From Bacillota bacterium (GTDB lineage: Bacteria > Bacillota > Dehalobacteriia > UBA4068), in contig JAUMYD010000037.1 in NCBI GenBank assembly GCA_030528765.1, forward strand, positions 7,392 through 12,990: a stretch of 5,599 bases of DNA, in the 5' to 3' direction. The stretch's first letter is position 1; the number at the start of each line of letters is the position of its first letter. Below, piece after piece: positions 1 through 4,825 of this stretch. A model generated the notes under the pieces. It worked only from the letters and a program-made list of their open reading frames with translations, was not told the origin of the DNA and ran no database searches. Position numbers and translations under genes: made by a program.

Positions 1-1542
1 CTGTTCCGGCGTGCTGATGGGCGCGATGCCATAGTTCTCCACCAGGAAATTCAATACGTTGGGGGAGACAAAGGCCGGCAGGGAGGGGCCCAGGCGGATG
101 TTTTTAATGCCCAGGTAAAGCAGGGTCAGCAGGATGCAGACAGCCTTCTGCTCATACCAGGAGAGGACAAAGGACAGGGGCAGCTCGTTCACGCCGCAGC
201 CAAAGGCGCCTGCCAGCGCCACGGCCACCTGAATGGCGCCGTAAGCATCATTGCACTGGCCCATATCCAGCAGGCGGGGCAGCCCAGCCACAGTGCCCAG
301 ATCCAGGTCATTGAAGCGATACTTGCCGCAGGCAAGGGTGAGGATGATGGAATCCGCAGGGCTCTGCTTGACGAATTCGGTGTAGTAATTCCGGCCCACT
401 TTGCCGCCATCGCAGCCGGCGACCAGGAAGAAGTGCTTGAGCTGGCCGCTCTTGACCGCCTCCACCACCTTGTCCGCCAGGGAGAGGATGACCCCATGGC
501 CAAAGCCGGTGCTGATCTGTTTGCCGCCGTTGATGCCGGTGAATTCCTGATCCTCCGCATAGCCGCCCAGCTCCAGAGCTTTTTCGATCACGGCGGAGAA
601 ATCCTTGTCCGCGCCGATGTGTACGGTGTTGGGGAAATCCACCACTTCCGTGGTAAAGACCCGATCCGCGTAGCTTTCCTTGGGGGGCATCAGGCAGTTG
701 GTGGTGAAGAGGATGGGTGCGGGCAGATCAGCGAATTCCTTCTGCTGGTTCTGCCAGGCAGTGCCGAAGTTCCCTTTCAGATGAGGATAGGCTTTCAGCT
801 TGGGGTAGGCATGGGCAGGCAGCATTTCGCCGTGGGTGTAGATATTCACGCCCTTATCCTTGCTCTGCTCCAGCAGCAGCTCCAGATCCTTCAGATCATG
901 GCCGGTGACCACGATGAAGGGGCCCTTTTCCACGCGCAGCTCCAAAGTGACCGGCTGGGGCGTGCCGTAGGTTTCGGTGTTGGCTTTGTCCAGCAGAGCC
1001 ATGCATTTCAGGTTTACTTCGCCCACCTTCAGAACCACGGGCAGCAGGCTTTCCATGTTGGCATCCACATCGCCCACGCTCTGCAGAGCTTCAAAGAAGA
1101 AATCAGAGACTTCATCATCCGTATAGCCCAGAACCTGTGCATGGTAAGCATAGGCCGCCATGCCGCGCAGACCAAAGAGGATCAGGGATTTCAGGGAGCG
1201 GATGTCCTCGTCCTGGCTCCAGAGGCGCAGGGGTTCGCCGCTGGGGGCGCAGGCAGCATGCTCGCCGCCCATCGCCTGGATCTGCTGACGCAGCGCCACG
1301 ATGTTTTCCTCATGAAAGCTCACATTGGTCAGGGTGGTGAACATGCCCTCCAGCATCAGGCGGCGCTGCTCCTCGCTGGGCTTTTGTCCTTTCAGATTCA
1401 GAGCCATGCCGATGAGTGCGCGGGTCAGGTCATCCTGCGCGTTGGCAACAGCGGCGCTTTTGCCGCAGACACCGGCCTTGCCGGTGCAGCCCTTGCAGCC
1501 GGCGGTTTGTTCACATTGGAAGCAGAACATTTGATTGGTCAT
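1..1542 (-). CDS. hcp: Hybrid cluster protein (hydroxylamine / nitric oxide reductase), 3' end cut by window edge
   Basis: Cytoplasmic iron-sulfur enzyme of the Hcp (prismane) family; members reduce hydroxylamine to ammonia in vitro and are linked to NO detoxification and nitrosative stress. The window holds 514 codons starting MTNQMFCFQCEQT; the frame is still open at base 1 at ...STPEQ, so roughly a dozen residues are missing for a family of about 525-555. The N-terminal cubane ligands are C7, C10, C19 and C26, with an extra C16. All eight hybrid-cluster ligands are visible: H215 (TGHD), E239 (THGEMLP), C283 (TTNC), C377 (VAGCDGG, expected persulfide cysteine), C405 (LACGKYRFN), C430 (GQCNDAYGA), E464 and K466 (WYEQK). 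Their mutual spacing fits characterised Hcp proteins. The start is supported by AGGAGG at 1551-1556, 8 bases upstream. It lies 132 bases downstream of a ferredoxin-like gene on the same strand, a likely electron-transfer partner. Nothing suggests degeneration. Confidence 0.97.
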   Translation of the reverse strand, partial: MTNQMFCFQCEQTAGCKGCTGKAGVCGKSAAVANAQDDLTRALIGMALNLKGQKPSEEQRRLMLEGMFTTLTNVSFHEENIVALRQQIQAMGGEHAACAPSGEPLRLWSQDEDIRSLKSLILFGLRGMAAYAYHAQVLGYTDDEVSDFFFEALQSVGDVDANMESLLPVVLKVGEVNLKCMALLDKANTETYGTPQPVTLELRVEKGPFIVVTGHDLKDLELLLEQSKDKGVNIYTHGEMLPAHAYPKLKAYPHLKGNFGTAWQNQQKEFADLPAPILFTTNCLMPPKESYADRVFTTEVVDFPNTVHIGADKDFSAVIEKALELGGYAEDQEFTGINGGKQISTGFGHGVILSLADKVVEAVKSGQLKHFFLVAGCDGGKVGRNYYTEFVKQSPADSIILTLACGKYRFNDLDLGTVAGLPRLLDMGQCNDAYGAIQVAVALAGAFGCGVNELPLSFVLSWYEQKAVCILLTLLYLGIKNIRLGPSLPAFVSPNVLNFLVENYGIAPISTPEQ

Positions 1543-1579
1543 GGTTTCGATCCTCCTACGTTTTGCTGAATATGATTTT

Positions 1580-1607
1580 TTGAATAGAATTTTTGCTTGA
1601 ATAGAAT
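1580..1607. repeat. Two direct copies of TTGAATAGAAT in the hcp leader
   Basis: The 11-mer TTGAATAGAAT occurs at 1580-1590 and again at 1597-1607, repeating with a 17-base period. The outer copy overlaps the candidate hcp -10 element and the other lies between it and the ribosome binding site. A close variant (TTGAGTAGAGT, 9 of 11 identical) is at 2431-2441 in the ferredoxin leader. Position and conservation suggest an operator or a shared leader element; no known regulator site is recognised. Confidence 0.55.
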
Positions 1608-1631
1608 ATTCTCTGTATGCTTTGCTGTCTT
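1603..1631 (-). promoter_or_regulatory. Candidate hcp promoter in the ferredoxin-hcp spacer
   Basis: Read on the minus strand, AAGACA (complement of 1626-1631) and TATTCT (complement of 1603-1608) are separated by exactly 17 bases, about 60 bases before the hcp start codon. The match is moderate (4 of 6 to TTGACA, 5 of 6 to TATAAT). No convincing terminator follows the ferredoxin gene, so hcp may be transcribed both from here and by readthrough. This is inferred from sequence only. Confidence 0.4.
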
Positions 1632-1674
1632 TCTGCTGGTTCAGGGGCTTTTTTGCTGCCCACACCGCAGAGCC

Positions 1675-2385
1675 TTATTCCAGAATTCGTCCGTCGGTGG
1701 AGATGCTCACCACCTGCCAGGGCAGGAATTTACCGCTGGCCAGCAGGGCCCGCTTCACGGCGTTTTCCATTCCGCCGCAGCAGGGGACTTCCATGCGGAC
1801 GATGGTCACGCTCTGGATATCGTTTTCCCGCAGGATGGCCTCCAGCTTCTCCGCGTAATCCACGGCATCCAGCTTGGGGCAGCCCACCAGGGTGATATGC
1901 CCCTTCATGAAGCGTTCATGGAAGCTGGCGTAGGCATAGGCTGTGCAGTCCGCGGCGATCAGCAGCTTTGCTCCATCAAAATGGGCTGCCTGGATGGGGG
2001 AGAGCTTGATCTGCACCGGCCACTGCTGCAGGCGGCTGGGGCTTTCGCAGCTGCAGGAGCTGGGGACGGCGTTTGCTTCCTCCCGTTTCAGGGCCTTTGC
2101 CATGCTGCCCGGGCAGGCGCAGGGTGTTTTCATCTGCTGCTTGCTTTTTTCCTGCAGGTGCGCCTGCACCGCAGCCTCGTCATAGGCTGCTGCTTCCCGC
2201 TGCACGATCCGGATCGCCCCGGTGGGGCAGGCGGGCAGGCAATCCCCCAGGCCGTCGCAGTAATCCTCCCGGATCAGCCGGGCTTTGCCATCGATCATGG
2301 CGATGGCGCCTTCGTGGCAGGCCGTGGCGCAGGCACCGCAGCCATTGCATTTTTCTTCGTCTATGTGCAGGATGTTTCGGATCAT
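1675..2385 (-). CDS. Dicluster 4Fe-4S ferredoxin-like protein with cysteine-rich C-terminal domain
   Basis: A 236-residue probable cytoplasmic electron-transfer protein. Residues 13-23 carry a complete cluster motif (C13-x2-C16-x2-C19-x3-C23). Residues 43-54 carry a second, CDGLGDCLPACP, in which the usual second cysteine is replaced by Leu46, leaving C43, C49 and C53. A polar linker of about residues 62-120 holds two CxC pairs (C89/C91, C111/C113). The C-terminal domain (about 122-236) opens with WPVQIKL and includes C147, GC169PKLD and VPC202CGG, a pattern I recall from ferredoxin-like proteins of anaerobic Firmicutes; its function is not known to me. The start chosen is the ATG at 2385, because GGAGGT (complement of 2393-2398) sits 7 bases before it; the ATG at 2400 overlaps that site and has none of its own. 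It lies just upstream of hcp and divergent from a Crp/Fnr regulator, so it probably passes electrons to Hcp or works in the same stress response. That role is inferred from context. Confidence 0.9.
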   Translation of the reverse strand: MIRNILHIDEEKCNGCGACATACHEGAIAMIDGKARLIREDYCDGLGDCLPACPTGAIRIVQREAAAYDEAAVQAHLQEKSKQQMKTPCACPGSMAKALKREEANAVPSSCSCESPSRLQQWPVQIKLSPIQAAHFDGAKLLIAADCTAYAYASFHERFMKGHITLVGCPKLDAVDYAEKLEAILRENDIQSVTIVRMEVPCCGGMENAVKRALLASGKFLPWQVVSISTDGRILE

Positions 2386-2392
2386 GTTCCGC

Positions 2393-2398
2393 ACCTCC
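2393..2398 (-). promoter_or_regulatory. Ribosome binding site that sets the ferredoxin start
   Basis: The minus strand reads GGAGGT followed by 7 bases and ATG at 2385. It is preceded by ATTCAGCAAA (complement of 2402-2411), as is the hcp ribosome binding site (ATTCAGCAAA at complement of 1562-1571, 5 bases before AGGAGG). This matched layout argues for the inner ATG over the one at 2400, which lies inside the same leader. Confidence 0.75.
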
Positions 2399-2422
2399 AT
2401 CTTTGCTGAATTTGTGTCGCGC

Positions 2423-2451
2423 TTGTGTTCTTGAGTAGAGTATAGTATAAT
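2423..2451 (+). promoter_or_regulatory. Candidate promoter for the Crp/Fnr regulator gene
   Basis: TTGTGT (2423-2428) and a perfect TATAAT (2446-2451) are separated by 17 bases. This would give a leader of about 150 bases before the regulator start. The -10 element overlaps the opposing ferredoxin -10, so the two promoters would compete for polymerase. The -35 matches only in its first three bases. Confidence 0.45.
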
Positions 2452-2472
2452 CTGCTTCGAAAATCGGTTGAA
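2444..2472 (-). promoter_or_regulatory. Candidate promoter for the ferredoxin-hcp unit
   Basis: On the minus strand, TTCAAC (complement of 2467-2472) is followed after 17 bases by TATACT (complement of 2444-2449). A second TATACT overlaps one step further downstream (complement of 2439-2444). The -35 match is weak, as expected for a promoter that needs an activator, and it lies inside the palindrome at 2467-2480. Confidence 0.5.
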
Positions 2473-2480
2473 TTTTCAAC
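2467..2480. promoter_or_regulatory. Palindromic operator candidate GTTGAA-TT-TTCAAC
   Basis: This is a perfect inverted repeat with 6-bp arms and a 2-bp centre. It covers the predicted ferredoxin -35 box, centred roughly 35-40 bases upstream of the expected start of transcription, where Crp/Fnr proteins often activate. The TTGA/TCAA half-sites resemble Fnr-type half-sites, but the gap is 4 bases rather than the 6 of the classical Fnr box. Binding by the neighbouring regulator is inferred. Confidence 0.5.
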
Positions 2481-2549
2481 AGCTGAAAAATTTTTGGGAA
2501 TTTTTCCGAAAGCGCCTCGCCAGGCTTTTCCGGGGCTGGTTTCCTTTCT

Positions 2550-2573
2550 ATCAACGAGAAAATCAACGAGAAA
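2550..2573. repeat. Perfect tandem duplication of a 12-bp unit (ATCAACGAGAAA x2)
   Basis: Two abutting identical copies at 2550-2561 and 2562-2573, ending 37 bases before the regulator start codon and 25 before its ribosome binding site. It would lie in the untranslated leader of the regulator mRNA. It may be a simple slippage duplication, a pair of binding sites (each begins ATCAA, like an Fnr half-site), or a leader element. I recognise no named element. Confidence 0.8.
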
Positions 2574-2610
2574 GCTTCCCCACTTTGCCGGGGCGCGCAG
2601 GAGGATATGT

Positions 2611-3279
2611 ATGGAAGAGATCTTAAAGGCTGCATCTGCTTCCCCGCTTTTTACCGGTGTGGAGCAGGAAGAGCTGCGTGCCATGCTGCAGTGTCTGCAA
2701 TATCGGGTGCAGGATTACCCAAAGGGCAGCTACATCCTGCGGGCTGGGGAAGAGGTGGCGGCCCTGGGCCTGCTGATCTCCGGCAGCGCTCTGCTGATCC
2801 AGGAGGATTACTGGGGGAATCGGAATATCCTCTCGGAGGTGGCGGTGAGCCAGGTCTTTGCGGAGGCCTTTGCCTGCTCCCCCGGTTCTGCGCTGAATAT
2901 GGATGTGCTGGCGGAAAGCCCCTGCCGGGTGCTGTTTCTGGAGCCCCGCCGCATCATTTCTGTCTGCCCGGCCAGCTGCGAACACCACAGCCGGGTGATC
3001 CGCAATCTGCTGGCGGATTCTGCCAGCAAGAATCTGCGGCTCACCGAAAAGCTGCGGCATCTGGGCCAGCGCAGCACCAGAGAAAAGCTGCTTTCCTATC
3101 TTTCCGCAGAGGCCAGGCGGCACAAAAGCCCGGATTTTGAGATCAGTTTTTCCCGGCAGCAGCTGGCGGATTATCTTTCCGTGGAGCGCAGCGGCCTTTC
3201 CGCAGAGCTGAGCCGGATGCAGAAGGAGGGCATTCTGCGCTTTGAGAAAAATCATTTTGTGCTGCGCCGGGGCAGCTGA
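2611..3279 (+). CDS. Crp/Fnr-family transcriptional regulator (HcpR-like by context)
   Basis: A 222-residue DNA-binding regulator. Residues about 13-115 form the cyclic-nucleotide-binding-type beta barrel (landmarks G46-E, the LISGSALLIQED strand at 55-66, FAEAFAC at 83-89), then a dimerisation helix (about 125-155) and a winged helix-turn-helix at about 181-206 (SRQQLADYLSVERSGLSAEL) ending in a short wing (FEKNHFVLR). The Arg-Ser pair that contacts cAMP in Crp is not seen after the FAEAFAC segment, so cAMP is an unlikely ligand. There is no N-terminal cysteine cluster as in Fnr; C119 and C123 (CPASC) lie before the dimer helix in a position often conserved in Firmicute members. The start is set by AGGAGG at 2599-2604, 6 bases before the ATG; an in-frame upstream ATG at 2494 lacks such a site. 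Divergent placement beside ferredoxin-hcp suggests it controls them, like the HcpR regulators described in other anaerobes, and perhaps itself. Confidence 0.93.
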   Translation: MEEILKAASASPLFTGVEQEELRAMLQCLQYRVQDYPKGSYILRAGEEVAALGLLISGSALLIQEDYWGNRNILSEVAVSQVFAEAFACSPGSALNMDVLAESPCRVLFLEPRRIISVCPASCEHHSRVIRNLLADSASKNLRLTEKLRHLGQRSTREKLLSYLSAEARRHKSPDFEISFSRQQLADYLSVERSGLSAELSRMQKEGILRFEKNHFVLRRGS

Positions 3280-3302
3280 AAGCCGCTTCGTTTTCATATT
3301 GT

Positions 3303-3330
3303 AAAAGCCTGCCCGGCGGCAGGCTTTTTT
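3303..3330 (+). terminator. Intrinsic terminator after the regulator gene
   Basis: An 11-bp perfect stem (3303-3313 with 3318-3328) with a GC-rich core AGCCTGCC/GGCAGGCT closes a CGGC tetraloop and runs directly into T's to 3330. It begins 24 bases after the regulator stop codon and separates that unit from the arginine deiminase genes. The A-rich left arm gives some activity in the opposite direction too. Confidence 0.92.
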
Positions 3331-3453
3331 GTGCAGACCTTTCTTTGCTTCCCGGGAAAGATTTTTCTTCCGGAGACCCTGCGGCACTCCCCTGAAAAAG
3401 CTGCTGCCCCTTTTTTTGAAAAATATTCCTGAAAAATCCAAAACAAATTTCAC

Positions 3454-3489
3454 TTACATCTGGTAAAACGAATGTATATTTGATAAAAT
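3454..3489 (+). promoter_or_regulatory. Candidate arcA promoter region
   Basis: The AT-rich stretch just before arcA holds TTACAT (3454-3459) and several -10-like hexamers, TATATT (3475-3480) and TAAAAT (3484-3489), none with an ideal match at 17 bases. A promoter is expected here because the previous unit is terminated at 3330. The exact elements and any ArgR or Crp/Fnr site cannot be fixed by eye. The remaining part of the spacer (3331-3453) shows nothing recognisable. Confidence 0.35.
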
Positions 3490-3520
3490 AAAAATGAATA
3501 AGGCTGAAGGAGGACGGCAT

Positions 3521-4747
3521 ATGCCGATTTGCGTAAAAAGTGAAATTGGCCCCTTGAAAAAAGTTATGTTGCAGCGCCCCGGTCGGGAATTGGAGCACCT
3601 GAGCCCCACCACCATGGAGCAGCTGCTTTTCGATGATATCCCTTACCTGCACAGAGCCCAGCAGGAGCACGATCAGTTTGCGGAGATCCTTCGTAAGCAG
3701 GGCGTGGAGGTCGTTTATCTGGAAGAGTTGACTGCGCAGGTGCTGGCGGAGAAGCCAGAGCTGAAGCAGGAATTTGTGGAGGATGTGATCCGGGCCGCCG
3801 GCGGCACTGCGCTGGGCTATCAGGAGCCCCTGCGGGAATACCTGCTGAGCCTGGAGGATCCGAGGGTACTGGTTACCCGCACGATGGAGGGGATCTCTTT
3901 CCGCCACCTGCCCCAGGGGCCGGTGCACCTTTCCGGCCTGGTGCGGAGCGGTGCCCGTTTTATGATGCCCCCCATCCCCAATCTTTATTTTACCCGTGAC
4001 CCCTTTGCCTGCATTGGCCGGGGCGTCAGCTTGAACCATATGTTCTCTGCTACCCGAAACCGGGAGACTATCTACGGCCGCTATGTGCTGCAGTACCACC
4101 CGGATTATGCGGATTCTGTTCCCCTCTAATATACACCCGCGTATAATTTCAGTATAGAAGGCGGGGATATCCTCAATCTCAGCGCCAATGTTCTGGCGGT
4201 GGGCATTTCCCAGCGCACCCAGCCGGAAGCCATTGAACAGCTGGCCCAGAACATCTTCGCTGATGAAGCTGCGGAGATCGATACCGTTCTGGCCTTTGAG
4301 ATCCCCCGCACCCGAGCCTTCATGCATCTGGATACAGTCTTTACGCAGGTGGATATAGATAAATTCACCGTCCATCCCGGTATCCTGGATACCCTGCGCA
4401 TCTTTGAGCTGACGGGGAAGGGTCGGGCAGAGATCCATACCCGGGAAGTCAGCGGCTCCCTGGCAGAAGTGCTGGCCCGCTACCTGAAGCTGGACAGCGT
4501 GCAGCTGATCCGCTGCGGCGGGGAAAGCGAGATCGCCGCAGAGCGGGAGCAGTGGAACGATGGCTCCAATACCCTTTGCATCGCCCCCGGCGTAGTGGTG
4601 GTCTATGACCGTAACTATGTGACCAATCAGATCCTGGAGGAAAGTGGCCTGCATGTGTTGATGATGCCCAGCTCAGAGCTTTCCCGTGGCCGTGGCGGCC
4701 CGCGCTGTATGAGCATGCCCCTGCAGCGGGATGCTGTGCGCCGGTAA
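3521..4747 (+). pseudogene. arcA: Arginine deiminase, interrupted by an in-frame TAA at codon 203
   Basis: Arginine deiminase hydrolyses arginine to citrulline and ammonia, the first step of the arginine deiminase pathway. The start ATG at 3521 follows AAGGAGG (3507-3513) by 7 bases. The frame continues for 408 sense-or-stop codons to a TAA at 4745-4747, normal for the family, but codon 203 (4127-4129) is TAA. The first part ends ...HPDYADSVPL; the sequence resumes in the same frame with YTPAYNFSIEGGDILNLS, which is exactly what an arginine deiminase should have next. Catalytic landmarks are all present: FTRD160, E213-GGD, H269-x-D271, and the nucleophile C396 in GGPRCMSMPL. A truncated product would lack the catalytic His and Cys. 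There is no frameshift or length change, so this is a recent nonsense mutation, a sequencing or assembly error, or (least likely) recoding. A Tyr codon is the simplest original since one base change suffices; Trp would need two. arcB follows 78 bases on. Confidence 0.9.
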
Positions 4748-4785
4748 GTTTCGTTACAGATATAGGACTTATTGTCTAAATCATC

Positions 4786-4791
4786 TATAAT
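4786..4791 (+). promoter_or_regulatory. Perfect TATAAT in the arcA-arcB spacer, possible internal promoter
   Basis: The 78-base spacer is AT-rich and carries a consensus -10 hexamer 35 bases before the arcB start, but no good -35 at 16-18 bases (TAGGAC at 4763-4768). It could give arcB some transcription independent of arcA, which would matter if translation of arcA stops early. AT-rich spacers produce such hexamers by chance. Confidence 0.3.
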
Positions 4792-4825
4792 AAAACAGCT
4801 AAAAAGATTAAAGGAGAGATGTATT

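Noticed and set aside
433..1569. A 378-codon open frame on the plus strand across hcp
   Set aside because: It is fully antisense to an unmistakable Hcp gene, with no ribosome binding site or family features.
2386..2400. Alternative ferredoxin start at 2400 (five extra residues)
   Set aside because: Its ATG abuts the GGAGGT that serves the ATG at 2385, it lacks its own site, and the leader alignment with hcp favours the inner start.
1597..2409. A 270-codon open frame on the plus strand opposite the ferredoxin gene
   Set aside because: The minus-strand protein has clear iron-sulfur motifs; the plus-strand product is low-complexity and unrecognisable.
2578..2593. CCCC/GGGG hairpin just before the regulator ribosome binding site
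   Set aside because: Only four pairs with an 8-base loop; too weak to call a terminator or riboswitch in GC-rich sequence.
2494..2610. N-terminal extension of the Crp/Fnr regulator from an upstream in-frame ATG
   Set aside because: The extension does not resemble the family, runs through the tandem repeat, and has no ribosome binding site, whereas 2611 has AGGAGG at ideal spacing.
3494..3520. Nine-codon upstream extension of arcA from ATG at 3494
   Set aside because: It would translate through the strong AAGGAGG site; the family begins at or near the MPICVKSEIG start at 3521.
4127..4129. Selenocysteine or pyrrolysine insertion at the arcA stop
   Set aside because: The codon is TAA, not TGA or TAG, and the site is not known to carry such residues in this family.
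4127..4200. arcA as two genes, with the second half restarting at GTG 4199
   Set aside because: No ribosome binding site lies at proper distance before 4199, and the conserved EGGD segment would be left untranslated. One interrupted gene is simpler.
3143..4654. A 503-codon open frame on the minus strand, antisense to arcA and the end of the regulator gene
   Set aside because: It mirrors the codon pattern of arcA, has no recognisable domain, and crosses the terminator and promoter regions. A by-product of GC-biased coding on the other strand.
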